Shown: piece by piece, positions 34,890-44,174 of the stretch | How positions within the stretch are numbered: position 1 is the stretch's first letter | How the letters are laid out: the number at the start of each line of letters is the position of its first letter | NCBI GenBank assembly: GCA_040219735.1 | Contig: JAVJRX010000101.1 | Origin: Coleofasciculus sp040219735 | Lineage (GTDB): Bacteria > Cyanobacteriota > Cyanobacteriia > Cyanobacteriales > Coleofasciculaceae | DNA: 64,000 bases | Strand: one strand, 5' to 3' | Position numbers and translations under genes: made by a program | Notes under the pieces: model-generated | What the model was told of the DNA's origin: nothing | Seen by the model: only the letters and a program-made list of their open reading frames with translations | The model's database searches: none

Positions 34890-36170
34890 TTAGGATAGGT
34901 TTGAGCTATCACTAAAAAGGAAATCGCGCAATTGCTTGCCTACTGCCTCTAGAGAAAAGCTAGTTTCGACTCGATGTCGGGCACGTTTCCCTAACTCACA
35001 CCGCCAAGCTGGATCATCGAGAACTCGACCGAGAGCCAGTGCTAGGGCGGTTGCGTCTTCGCGAGGGACAATCAGTCCCCCTGATAACTCACCCTTCTCC
35101 AGAATATCAGGTACACCGGGCGCATCAGTAGCCACGACGGGTAAACCACAAGCCATGGCTTCTAGAGGGGCAACGGGGAAACCTTCATGGCGAGACGCAA
35201 GGGTATAAATGTCAGCGGCAGAAAGATAATTGCGGATAGCGGTGCGATCCAGGATGTATTCGTTGATCCAGATTACACCGGGTAACTCCATTTGTGAAAT
35301 CCGTTGACGCAGTTGATCCGCATCGCTACCAGTGCCCACCAGCAGTAGCCGCAAGTCTCGTTCTGGGCGGTGGTGACAAACCTGTTCCCAAGCCGTGGTT
35401 AGGATATCGAGTCCCTTACGACGCAGGTCAATTCGCCCATGCCAAACCACCACCTCAGCCTCTGGTGGGATTCCTAGGGTTGCTCTGGTGGTCACGCGAT
35501 CGCCCTCATCCCATATACTCAAATCTAAGGGGTTGAAAATCGGGGCTATTTTGCTCGAAGGTACACCATACCGAGACTGCACTCGCTGGACTTCCGTCTG
35601 GGTGGCGACAATTAAACCAGCGCAAGCTTGCATGGAGAATGGACGCAGGGGACGTTCCAGGCGACTCATCTGGAAATCTCCCCCCTGAAACGTGGCAAAT
35701 ACGGGTAAGCCGATTAATTGCCCTAACAGTACACACATATCAAAGCGAGCATATTCGTATTCTTGACATAAAATCGCCTGACAGCCTTCCTGGCGTAGTT
35801 CGTGGGCGAGTATCCTCAAGGGCGTAGCGAGGTAGGGGGCAATGTCTCGTAGTACGGCTGATAACAGGTAACTCGCACCTCGAACCATGCGGCGGTGGAT
35901 AGCGCGATAGCGTTTAGGGGCAGGCAGTACACAGATCGTCGCACCTGTTGGTAAGTGGGTATAGCGTGTCGGTGTACTCACCTGGGCTGAAATGCAGAAT
36001 AATACCGTCCGCACGCCAGCAAGTTGCAAGGCGTCGATGTAGCCGAACATCCAGCCCCCTGTCATTTCCTGACAGAATCCCTCAAAGGAGATGCCAATAC
36101 TGTCGAGAAAGTCTTCAATTAGATCGCCCCAATGCAGTAATGCGATCGCGGGTTTGGGCTGGGTGTTCAT
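34890..36170 (-). CDS. Glycosyltransferase family 4
   Basis: A GT-B fold enzyme of family GT4, 426 aa. The N-terminal half begins AIALLHWGDLIEDFL. The C-terminal half has VVWHGRIDLRRKGLDIL near residue 235, LLLVGTGSDADQL near 270, and the nucleotide-sugar motif ASRHEGFPVAPLEAMACGLP near 322 (E-x7-E). It likely transfers a hexose onto a glycan or lipid. The start was set at the ATG at 36170. It is the last gene on the minus strand of the glycan cluster. Confidence 0.9.
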   Translation of the reverse strand: MNTQPKPAIALLHWGDLIEDFLDSIGISFEGFCQEMTGGWMFGYIDALQLAGVRTVLFCISAQVSTPTRYTHLPTGATICVLPAPKRYRAIHRRMVRGASYLLSAVLRDIAPYLATPLRILAHELRQEGCQAILCQEYEYARFDMCVLLGQLIGLPVFATFQGGDFQMSRLERPLRPFSMQACAGLIVATQTEVQRVQSRYGVPSSKIAPIFNPLDLSIWDEGDRVTTRATLGIPPEAEVVVWHGRIDLRRKGLDILTTAWEQVCHHRPERDLRLLLVGTGSDADQLRQRISQMELPGVIWINEYILDRTAIRNYLSAADIYTLASRHEGFPVAPLEAMACGLPVVATDAPGVPDILEKGELSGGLIVPREDATALALALGRVLDDPAWRCELGKRARHRVETSFSLEAVGKQLRDFLFSDSSNLS

Positions 36171-36211
36171 TATCGGGGTAATTACAAACAAGTAAGAGTG
36201 TACTAGAGCTT

Positions 36212-36334
36212 TTATAGTTCCCAACTAAAAATGTCGATTAGTGATTGGTTGATGTGATTGAACCGCAGGACTGCTGCAACCAAGAGGATTGCTATGAGAA
36301 GATAAGTTGTGGTGTGAGAACCGTTTATTTTCAT
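36212..36334 (-). pseudogene. Truncated N-terminus of a PMT-like glycosyltransferase paralogue
   Basis: A 40-codon frame begins ATG at 36334 and reads MKINGSHTTTYLLIAILLVA, then AVLRFNHI and FSWEL before the TAA at 36214-36212. It matches the start of the intact gene at 38135 (MKIAGSRTTRYLLLAILITA, AILRFNHI, FSWRQ) along its whole length. The homology stops where the intact gene continues into its first loop, so this is the 5' stub of a duplicate. 178 bp separate it from the intact copy's stop. Confidence 0.8.
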
Positions 36335-36512
36335 GGCGCAGCTTTATGCTTAATCTTGGTTACTGGAGTTTAGACTATGATAGCCCTGGAGGATAAAACT
36401 ACGATCAATGGTTTGCTGCTCTATCCAGCCGTTTGCTGCCAGGATGTGTCCCAATTTCTAATACTTGTTGTGGAAACTGAAGCGACTCTCATCAAGAACA
36501 GCAGCAAAAAGA

Positions 36513-38135
36513 TTAGATATCGCCGATAAAAACGTCTGAGGGAATAATCTGATAAATGACCCAGTCACCGCTTTCTTGGGTGAGATTACAACTACGCTCG
36601 ATATGCTCAGCCAGCATTGGGTAATGATTCCAGATACGCTTTTTATGCCGATTAACAATACCCAGCCAGTCAGCACCCTGATTTCGCAGTTCATTGAATA
36701 GTCGGATGGCTTCTTGGTCATCTTCAGGGAGTTCACCCCAAGATTTATCGGGTTCAGCCGGTGGAAATACCCATCCCCGCCTTCGGCTATAGTAAATCGC
36801 CACCGGATCACCTAAATTATTTGCCAAAGTAATTACAAGTTCCTCCGGTTGGGAAATCTCTCGCAGAGCAAGTCCAAGTGTATAACTTTCTTGAGCGTAG
36901 GGAAGATACATCCACCTCAAATTCCAATGAGCAAATCCACCAATGATCAGTAGTATGACGGCTACAGTTGCTAGTGAAGCAGCCGACGCGGAAGGTACTG
37001 CACGACGTCGAGAACGCGCTATTCGGTTGGTGAAGGCTGCGATCGCCATAATTGCATTCCCGGCTAGTGCTGCGGCTGCGGGGTTTATCAGGTGAAGGTT
37101 CCAGGGATTGCCAACCAACTCCTTGGCTCCAATAAAATAATAAATAGCAAAAGCTAACATCCACCAATGAAATAACCATGGAGCTTTTTGTAAGTCACCT
37201 ACTGAGTGTTGATCAGAGTCCGCCTTTTCATGGAGGGGATGAAGGAATAAACCAAAAAACACAAGAGCGATTATCGGTTCAGTCCACATCCAACCATTGA
37301 GATGTCGCCCCAGTTGGAGCAAAAATAATTTTTCGTTTAACCAATTCTCTAACCCATAGTCCCACAGCCAATTTCCAGAACCTGCAAAATGATAGGGTGG
37401 ATAGGAGAGGGAAAGATGTCTTGCCCAAAGGTAATAAGTGATAACGGGTAAGAGTGTGATCACCGCAGCAACACCAATCGTGACTAGCTTCTTCGGGTGC
37501 AACATCCGCTTGCGATTGAGAATCGTTAGCATTGCATACAGCATGGGAATGCCGATAATTAAGCCTGGAATTTTCGTTAAGAAGCCCAAAATACCGAATA
37601 AACTTGCAAGTATTAGATAGCGCAGGCGTTCGGTTTGGCAGTAAGCTACTAACATCCAGACACTGGTTGTGACTAGAGCAACCATTGCGGGATCAGGAAG
37701 GAATGAGCGTTCAACGAAAACGCTTCCCGGTAACAGCGCCATAACTGCAGCACCGACGAGAGCATATTCTTCATTCCACACGCGACGGATCAATTTGTAG
37801 AGAGCAAAAATACCCCACAAGCCAAACAGTACAGCGATACTACGCCCAACCCAATCCTGTTGACCGACAATTGTATAAAACAGCGCAGCCAGGTAGGTTA
37901 CAGTTTGAAATTCACGTCCTTGGTAGTTTGGACCAGGACCTGTCCAATTCACCTCTGGGTAGAAGATATTCCAATTACGGCGGTAGAAGTTTTCCGCCAT
38001 CATAGCCGTACTAGCCTGTCGCCAACTGAACATATCCGTGAAGGGTTGGCTAATGTGATTAAACCGTAGAATTGCTGCGGTAATCAGGATTGCCAGAAGC
38101 AGATACCTTGTCGTGCGGGAACCAGCTATTTTCAT
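36513..38135 (-). CDS. ArnT/PMT-like integral membrane glycosyltransferase
   Basis: A 540 aa protein with about ten or more transmembrane helices. The first loop has FSWRQASTAMMAENFYRRNWN, holding the conserved acidic or polar positions of GT39/GT83 (PMT/ArnT-like) enzymes, which use polyprenyl-phosphate sugars on the periplasmic side. RSFLPDPAMVALVTTSVW near residue 140 fits the second luminal loop. The C-terminal ~130 residues are soluble. It follows the fucosyltransferase-like gene by 32 bp. The sugar and acceptor are unknown. Confidence 0.85.
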   Translation of the reverse strand: MKIAGSRTTRYLLLAILITAAILRFNHISQPFTDMFSWRQASTAMMAENFYRRNWNIFYPEVNWTGPGPNYQGREFQTVTYLAALFYTIVGQQDWVGRSIAVLFGLWGIFALYKLIRRVWNEEYALVGAAVMALLPGSVFVERSFLPDPAMVALVTTSVWMLVAYCQTERLRYLILASLFGILGFLTKIPGLIIGIPMLYAMLTILNRKRMLHPKKLVTIGVAAVITLLPVITYYLWARHLSLSYPPYHFAGSGNWLWDYGLENWLNEKLFLLQLGRHLNGWMWTEPIIALVFFGLFLHPLHEKADSDQHSVGDLQKAPWLFHWWMLAFAIYYFIGAKELVGNPWNLHLINPAAAALAGNAIMAIAAFTNRIARSRRRAVPSASAASLATVAVILLIIGGFAHWNLRWMYLPYAQESYTLGLALREISQPEELVITLANNLGDPVAIYYSRRRGWVFPPAEPDKSWGELPEDDQEAIRLFNELRNQGADWLGIVNRHKKRIWNHYPMLAEHIERSCNLTQESGDWVIYQIIPSDVFIGDI

Positions 38136-38167
38136 TGCACACCCTTAAGTTTAATCGTGGTATTTGA

Positions 38168-39310
38168 TTAGTTTGAATACCTTTCTATTATTGGATCTGG
38201 ATTAAAATTACCATCTTCATCACTCCGCAACCATTCAGAGTTATTAGGAATCTCATGCCACCAAGGATATTTAGCAATCTTAATGCCACGAGAAATGATG
38301 CCTGCCTTATAAGAGAAAGAACTTGGACTGAGGATGAGGATATCTGCGACGACCATACTATGAAAGGTTTTGAATTGATCCTCATCTAGATGATAAACAA
38401 CATTATCAAGTTGGTCAAAGTCCTGGAAGTTTTCTTTTACTCCTTGAGAAAATACATTAATGTAACATTTTTTATCGGATAATAAGGTTGTAATTGTCTT
38501 GACTATTTTTATAAAGTAAGAATTTTCTAACCATCTTTTGCGGAGATTAACATTTTCATCATTGGTCGTTACTATATCTCCTCTCCTGACATGACAAGCA
38601 ATATTTAATCCATCGTCTTTAAAATTGCACTCAACGGGATTTTTGGCTCTGGAGTTCCAGTATTTCAGTCTCAGAATTTCTGAACTGGGCGTATGATCAT
38701 AAACATTAGGAGCTGTACAATCACTCTGTAGCTGAAAGAGAATATGACTACCCGGATAGGCAGACTTTATAATTTCACCAATAACATACTGTCCATAATC
38801 ATCTTCTTTAATCCATCGCACTCTTGGCAATTTTACTATTTTGACTGTTTGATCCTTGATAATTTCATCGTAGACTACTTCTCCATCACCAAAATTAAAA
38901 AATTCTTCCCAATTGTAGCCTCCAGCCGTCAAAAGAGGTTGATGAACAAACTTGAGATCATATTTCATCGAATAAATCAAAGCCGCATTCCAGTTGGATA
39001 GTTGATGTCCCATTCCTGCGAGTGAATCTGGACGCCCTGTCAAGTAACGTCTCTGGATATTCTTTATGTGAGACTCTGGATGCCAAAGTCCCAATTTTTT
39101 CAGGAATTTTGCCAGTAAATAACGCCAATAGGAAGGATAAATCCAAAATCTAAAAGGTGTATAATTAATCAAAGGTTCTGGAATTCCATAATCATTATTT
39201 CGCAAATACAAAATTTGCCCTTTTATATCCCTTAGTAAATACTTTATTCCCTCTTTTGAAAGGTAGTACTTTAAAGTAAACAGAGGTTTAATTATCTTTT
39301 TAAAATCCAT
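38168..39310 (-). CDS. Fucosyltransferase-like protein (GT11/NodZ-type motif)
   Basis: A 380 aa cytosolic-looking protein. Two motifs suggest a GT-B inverting fucosyltransferase fold: AGMGHQLSNWNAA near residue 93, comparable to the GxGNQL start of GT11, and NIACHVRRGDI near 235, which matches the HxRRGD motif I that binds GDP-fucose. Late motifs (INVFSQGV, DILILSPSSFS) fit the C-terminal lobe. I would not fix the sugar. The gene is AT-rich and free of HIP1 sites, as is the next gene upstream. The ATG at 39310 was preferred over the TTG at 39328. Confidence 0.65.
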   Translation of the reverse strand: MDFKKIIKPLFTLKYYLSKEGIKYLLRDIKGQILYLRNNDYGIPEPLINYTPFRFWIYPSYWRYLLAKFLKKLGLWHPESHIKNIQRRYLTGRPDSLAGMGHQLSNWNAALIYSMKYDLKFVHQPLLTAGGYNWEEFFNFGDGEVVYDEIIKDQTVKIVKLPRVRWIKEDDYGQYVIGEIIKSAYPGSHILFQLQSDCTAPNVYDHTPSSEILRLKYWNSRAKNPVECNFKDDGLNIACHVRRGDIVTTNDENVNLRKRWLENSYFIKIVKTITTLLSDKKCYINVFSQGVKENFQDFDQLDNVVYHLDEDQFKTFHSMVVADILILSPSSFSYKAGIISRGIKIAKYPWWHEIPNNSEWLRSDEDGNFNPDPIIERYSN

Positions 39311-39349
39311 AATTTTATCGACTTTCAAAATAATATTTAAATCATAAAA

Positions 39350-40879
39350 CTACTTTTTTAAACGCAATAACCCCCTACCCTGATTAACTCGCTCCACTTT
39401 ATAATCGTATTTTTGTTCAATCTCCTTGGATAATACTTTAGACGTGTGAAATAAAAAAATATCTGTGTAATTATTATGAATATTGGGGGTGTTTGGCTCA
39501 ACCAGTAATAGCAATTTAACTTTAGCATCAAGCAAATAGCTGAGAGAAAATAATTCGCCAGGATTTAGGTAGTAATCTGTACTACTAATTAAAAGAGGAC
39601 GACTTGTCTGGTTAATAATGGAAGCTATTTGGAAATTATCATTACTAAATTCTTTGTTCCATGCTGTTTTTTGAGGCAAATTCATGGCACAGGAAATAAT
39701 TCCTATTGAAATCAGCATTGCTGTTATTACTTGCCATATCTTCTGTTGGAAAAGATGAATCGAGGTAATTTTAGTACTGAGAAGATAACTTACAGCCATT
39801 TGCACCGATAAATAACTTGGAATTAAATAACGATTGACTGTCGATCTGCGTCCGCCAAAAATTAAGTCGGGTAGTAATAGCAGCAGTAAGGTAATTCCAC
39901 CTAATGCCAATAAAAATAACCAGCTTTTACGATCTGTTTTCTTTAATAAAAAGTAAACTGAATATCCAATTAAGATTAAAACAGGCGGAGCGACGATAAT
40001 TAAAGGATTATCGACTTTTTGGAAATCAAAGAAAATCCGCGTCAAATCCCCTAGCCAATTTTTTACTAAAAATGACCCCGATACTTCTTTTGCCGTCCAG
40101 CTTACCCCATTGGTGTCGCGTAAATTAATCAACCACGGCAAAAAAGAAAGAACTGCTAATAGGGTACTTATCCCATAAGCCATCAGATTTCGACTGAGGC
40201 GAAATCCTTCAATGAGAAAGACATAGACACCGTATGCTAGCACAACCAATAAGGAAAGTGAATGAGAGTAGAGCGCCAGAGATAGGGTGACTCCATAAAT
40301 TATCCAACTTTGGTTAGTCTGACATTTTATGGCTCTAAGCAGCGCTGCACTGGATAACAAAATGGTCACTGTCCATAAAGCATATTGTCGCGCTTCTTGA
40401 GCATATAGTACATGAAAAGGTGATAGGGCGATTAGAGCAACGGCTATCCAAGCTGTTAACGATGACTTGAATAATTCTCGGCACAACCAGTAGGCGCTGG
40501 GAAAAACGAGCAAACTAATGACGGCAGATAAACTTCTTATTGCTGTTATTGAGTCACCGAATCCCTGAACCCATAATCGTGCAATGGCGTAATAAAGAGG
40601 GGGGTGTTGGGGATCTTCTTCGGCAAGGCGTTTGACTGTATCAACGACACCCCGTTCAGAATTAATCCGTTGGTACTTATGCAAATCTTCAATGCTAATG
40701 ATCTCACCTGTAAAGACACCCTGAGTTAATTCCTTAAGGGAGTAACCAGAAAGCCGTAAAGATGTGTAAGTTTCATCATGCCAGTAAATTTTTTGATCAA
40801 GATTGGCGAAGCGGAAGAATATACCCAGAACTAATAAGGCAATGATAAAAAAGCGGAGTATGTTGGGCGTAAATTTCAT
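39350..40879 (-). CDS. PMT-family (GT39-like) membrane glycosyltransferase
   Basis: A 509 aa polytopic membrane protein with about ten helices. The first loop has IYWHDETYTSLRLSGYS near residue 31, with the acidic pair used by GT39-type enzymes, then PQHPPLYYAIARLW near 90, a hallmark of the family. QEARQYALW near 160 is also typical. It should transfer a polyprenyl-linked sugar on the outside of the cytoplasmic membrane. It lies 55 bp after the methyltransferase and 39 bp before the fucosyltransferase-like gene. Low GC by eye and no HIP1 site suggest a more recent origin. Confidence 0.85.
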   Translation of the reverse strand: MKFTPNILRFFIIALLVLGIFFRFANLDQKIYWHDETYTSLRLSGYSLKELTQGVFTGEIISIEDLHKYQRINSERGVVDTVKRLAEEDPQHPPLYYAIARLWVQGFGDSITAIRSLSAVISLLVFPSAYWLCRELFKSSLTAWIAVALIALSPFHVLYAQEARQYALWTVTILLSSAALLRAIKCQTNQSWIIYGVTLSLALYSHSLSLLVVLAYGVYVFLIEGFRLSRNLMAYGISTLLAVLSFLPWLINLRDTNGVSWTAKEVSGSFLVKNWLGDLTRIFFDFQKVDNPLIIVAPPVLILIGYSVYFLLKKTDRKSWLFLLALGGITLLLLLLPDLIFGGRRSTVNRYLIPSYLSVQMAVSYLLSTKITSIHLFQQKIWQVITAMLISIGIISCAMNLPQKTAWNKEFSNDNFQIASIINQTSRPLLISSTDYYLNPGELFSLSYLLDAKVKLLLLVEPNTPNIHNNYTDIFLFHTSKVLSKEIEQKYDYKVERVNQGRGLLRLKK

Positions 40880-40934
40880 ACAAATAGATAGACATCATTG
40901 ATGGCAACAATACTTAATTAAAGGTTAGAATTTT

Positions 40935-41684
40935 TTAAAGCAACTCTGCCCCGTTCTGCCAAGTTGATGCAGTTTCTGTACCTTTGGCTTCCGGCTTGTG
41001 TTGGATGTAACTTAACCAGGTAATGGGACTGAGTAAGGAGCAAAGAAACTCACGCTTAAGAGGTGATAAATGAGAGAAAGCAACATCATGGCAAAGCACC
41101 GTGATCGGATTGATAAAAGTGGCATAGCTCTGACAGGATAAACCAATCAGGCTCTTCAGTTCATCTAACGTGTAGCCACGGCGTACATGTCCCCATTCAG
41201 CCATGACATCAGTATCACTAGGGCAGATAGGTTTCATAAATCTATAATAGGGAAATCGCCAGTTTTCATTAGGAGTGCTGACTAAGATAAAACCACCTGA
41301 TCGCAATACTCGCAGTGCTTCTGATACAGCTTTTTCATGCGCTTGAATATGTTCTAAAACATCGAACATTGTAACAGCATCAAAAGAATTATCATTGAAC
41401 GGTAACGCTGTAGCGTCTCCACAAACAAAACTAACTCGTTCCTGTTGATTGCAGGGAGCATTAGCATACTCAGGATTTAGGTCTAGGTTAGTTACCTTGG
41501 CTTGCGGGTATAACAAAGCAGTCAGACCACTCTGACCCCCACCTAGTTCCAGAATATCTTTAAACTTTTGATCTGGGGCAGTGCGATAAATAGCCCGCAT
41601 CTTTTCCCGGTAGAAAAAACCTTGAGTTAGGGGACGAGAAAAAGGATTTTTGGATAAAAATTGATTGAGTGGAGCTTTGTACAT
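40935..41684 (-). CDS. Class I SAM-dependent methyltransferase
   Basis: A 249 aa methyltransferase of the UbiE/type-11 kind. ILELGGGQSGLTALLYPQ near residue 44 is motif I, NLDLNPEY holds the acidic residue for the SAM ribose, and FDAVTMFDVLEHIQAHEKAV near 102 is the post-motif segment. GGFILVSTPNENWRFPYYRF follows. In a glycan cluster it may methylate a sugar end or a lipid. The ATG at 41684 was chosen over a TTG at 41705. Confidence 0.87.
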   Translation of the reverse strand: MYKAPLNQFLSKNPFSRPLTQGFFYREKMRAIYRTAPDQKFKDILELGGGQSGLTALLYPQAKVTNLDLNPEYANAPCNQQERVSFVCGDATALPFNDNSFDAVTMFDVLEHIQAHEKAVSEALRVLRSGGFILVSTPNENWRFPYYRFMKPICPSDTDVMAEWGHVRRGYTLDELKSLIGLSCQSYATFINPITVLCHDVAFSHLSPLKREFLCSLLSPITWLSYIQHKPEAKGTETASTWQNGAELL

Positions 41685-41726
41685 ACCTACAATGTAAAGT
41701 GACAATCTGAATGGATTAACTTGTAA

Positions 41727-43031
41727 TTAAGAAATATCTGCCAATTTTTCACCAGAGTATCGATGTTGTAAATAAAATTTAATTCCGGCTAAACAGCCCA
41801 AAATTTCTACCACTAAGGTTTTGTGCCTGGAACTAAAACCTCTAATAATACCGCCTAATAATACCTTAGTGTAATATCCGGGCAAAATGATAAATAAGCG
41901 AATCAAGTTCCCCCAATGTCCATATCTGGCAAATTGAATTAAAAGGGCAGCTACATGTCCTCGCATATATTGATAAATCTGCTGTTTTAAACTCTCTAAC
42001 TCTTGGCGATGGTAGTGGAAAATTACCGCTGTCGGTTCGTAATAACAAAGCCAACCTTCAGCCAGAACCCTGTACCAAAATTCCGAATCCTCACTACAAC
42101 CAGATGCTCCAGCTCCTAAACGTTCGTCAAAGTCGCCGACTCGTTCAAAAATTTCGCGGCGAAACGCCATATTTGCCCCCGCACCGATGCGCCAAACCGG
42201 GACACCGAGATGTTTAATTGACTCAAAGAATTGTCGATCAAAGATTCGTTTTCGGTATCCCCAGCTAAAGTTTTTTTGACTCGTTTCAAAGGTGAACTGA
42301 GATTCAGTTTCTAGTTCGGCGGGTAACACTAATCCCGTCACCGCCATCACTTGAGGATTCTCAAAGCCTTGCTGAATTCGACGAATCCAGTCCGGATGAA
42401 CAGCTACATCATCATCAGTGAACGCAATAATCTTGCCTGTACTGTGGCGAATGCCTGTATTACGCGCTACACTCAGACCCGGACGCGGTTCTAGTATGTA
42501 GCGAACACCAGGTATTTGGGAAACCACTTCCCTTGTTGCCTCTGTAGCGGGTGCGTTGTCTACGACAATAATTTCCTGGGGAGGCTGTGATAAACTTTGG
42601 AGCGATCGCAAACATTTTTCTAATTGCTCTGGACGGTCTCGGGTACAAATCACAACGGAAACCGTTTCACTGTCAGATTCTTTTAATAAACATTCATCAA
42701 GTCTCTCTAGAGGGCGGTCTAATGCTAATAAAGTATAAAAATCTGGGGGTATAGCTGGGGGCTGGTGTACGGGATGCTCCGATAGCGCCGCTTTAAACCC
42801 TTGAGGCAAAAGCCGATCGCCAACGGCAGGCGTAATCGTTTGTACAATTAGATTGGCGAGTTCCGTAGCACTCATCGGTAACTGTGCCGCTGAAATCGCG
42901 CGATCGCCCAGGGGAACGCCATGCAACCAAAACACCAGATACAGTCCCTGATAGTCCGGTTCAGCCGATAATGCTGGGATGACTTCACTTAACTCAAGGT
43001 GGAGAATTTTCCAAGGAATAAACGTACTCAT
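41727..43031 (-). CDS. Glycosyltransferase family 2 with N-terminal accessory region
   Basis: A 434 aa GT2 enzyme. Residues ~125-340 hold the catalytic domain: VSVVICTRDRPEQLEKCL, EIIVVDNAPATEATREVV, AFTDDDVAVHPDW and GCSEDSEFWYRVL. A hydrophobic C-terminal segment (LFIILPGYYTKVLLGG) may anchor it. The first ~120 residues form a region not found in ordinary GT2 proteins; it aligns with the start of the GT2 at 44175-45458. The two are probably paralogues working on the same glycan. Confidence 0.88.
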   Translation of the reverse strand: MSTFIPWKILHLELSEVIPALSAEPDYQGLYLVFWLHGVPLGDRAISAAQLPMSATELANLIVQTITPAVGDRLLPQGFKAALSEHPVHQPPAIPPDFYTLLALDRPLERLDECLLKESDSETVSVVICTRDRPEQLEKCLRSLQSLSQPPQEIIVVDNAPATEATREVVSQIPGVRYILEPRPGLSVARNTGIRHSTGKIIAFTDDDVAVHPDWIRRIQQGFENPQVMAVTGLVLPAELETESQFTFETSQKNFSWGYRKRIFDRQFFESIKHLGVPVWRIGAGANMAFRREIFERVGDFDERLGAGASGCSEDSEFWYRVLAEGWLCYYEPTAVIFHYHRQELESLKQQIYQYMRGHVAALLIQFARYGHWGNLIRLFIILPGYYTKVLLGGIIRGFSSRHKTLVVEILGCLAGIKFYLQHRYSGEKLADIS

Positions 43032-43058
43032 AAAATCTACTGCTTAATTCACTCGTAA

Positions 43059-44129
43059 TTAATGTCCGGTAACATCCTGGCAACTGACAATTTTTTCACG
43101 ATTCAATGTCAACATTGAACGGCATTTGCGCCCCAGCAAGCCGATTCCTTCAAAGCAAAGCACGCGAATCATCCAGCGCCAAATTCTGGCAGAACGACTG
43201 CACTTGAGTGCTTCTTGAAGTTGGGATACAGTGGCTTCTAGATTGCCAGTAGCGAGGAGATTCCCTGCTGTTTCTACTGCCCAACCCGCATAAGTTTCTC
43301 TCGCCTGACTGGTCAATTGGTAAGCGACGGTAGGCGGCAGATAGTCAGGTAGATAGGATTCTATAATTTCTGTTGCTTTACGCATATCTTGAACCAGCTT
43401 GTTGGTTTTGACAGAACGTTGCGTTAGCGAACCCAGTCGCTTAACTCGATAGACAGCAACAGGCTCAACTTCAAACCAAATAGGGTACTCCGTCGCTATT
43501 CTTACCCACATTTCCCAGTCCTCCCCGCAACATGAAAAACGGCGGTCAAACCCACCCAGTTTTTCGTAAACATCCCGCTTAACCACGATTGAGGGTGTGG
43601 TTATCCGTTGTCCGGCAGCAATCTGTTCTAACCAATTTGGTACAATACTACTTTCCGGTTTTTCGAGGTGGGAAATGCTTTGCCAGTGTCCGTATTCGTC
43701 CATATAAATATGGCGACAGAACGCCGCACCAATTTCTGAATTTTCCTCAAAAGCCCTTTGAAGTTTACAATAGAAGCCATGCCGCACATAATCATCACCA
43801 TGGAGGATGTGGATTAACTTCCCATGCGATCGCTCTAAGCAGGTTTCAAAATTGCGGATATAGCCAACATTTTCTGGCTGTCTGTAAAAATGCACTCGAC
43901 CTTGACCCAGTTCCTTTACTACCGCTTCTGGATCATCCTGGGTAGAATGGTCATCAATCACCTCAATTTGCATCACCTGCGATCCTGGGTCTTGAGCCAA
44001 CACACTTGCCAAGGTTTCCCGCAGATATTGAGCGCAATTATAAGTAGGAATCATCACCGACCACAAAGGGCGCGGTTCTCCCTCTGGTATCGGTAAAATT
44101 GTTGCTCGATAAGGATGTTGCTCACTCAT
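43059..44129 (-). CDS. Glycosyltransferase family 2
   Basis: A 356 aa GT2. LWSVMIPTYNCAQYLRETL near residue 22 opens the fold, QIEVIDDHSTQD near 52 and IHILHGDDYVRHGF near 110 carry the nucleotide-binding acids, and RFSCCGEDWEMWVRIA near 195 the base region. The C-terminal ~110 residues are helical without membrane spans. It is 27 bp upstream of the next GT2 and 45 bp after the previous one, within one transcription unit. Confidence 0.9.
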   Translation of the reverse strand: MSEQHPYRATILPIPEGEPRPLWSVMIPTYNCAQYLRETLASVLAQDPGSQVMQIEVIDDHSTQDDPEAVVKELGQGRVHFYRQPENVGYIRNFETCLERSHGKLIHILHGDDYVRHGFYCKLQRAFEENSEIGAAFCRHIYMDEYGHWQSISHLEKPESSIVPNWLEQIAAGQRITTPSIVVKRDVYEKLGGFDRRFSCCGEDWEMWVRIATEYPIWFEVEPVAVYRVKRLGSLTQRSVKTNKLVQDMRKATEIIESYLPDYLPPTVAYQLTSQARETYAGWAVETAGNLLATGNLEATVSQLQEALKCSRSARIWRWMIRVLCFEGIGLLGRKCRSMLTLNREKIVSCQDVTGH

Positions 44130-44174
44130 AGCTCATGGGGATCATTACCGGATAATTTGCTAAAAATTGAGAAT

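Noticed and set aside
36458..36811. 117-codon minus-strand frame ending DESRFSFHNKY, considered as a transposase piece
   Set aside because: It overlaps the PMT gene in another frame and only a short, weak resemblance to a DDE motif is visible.
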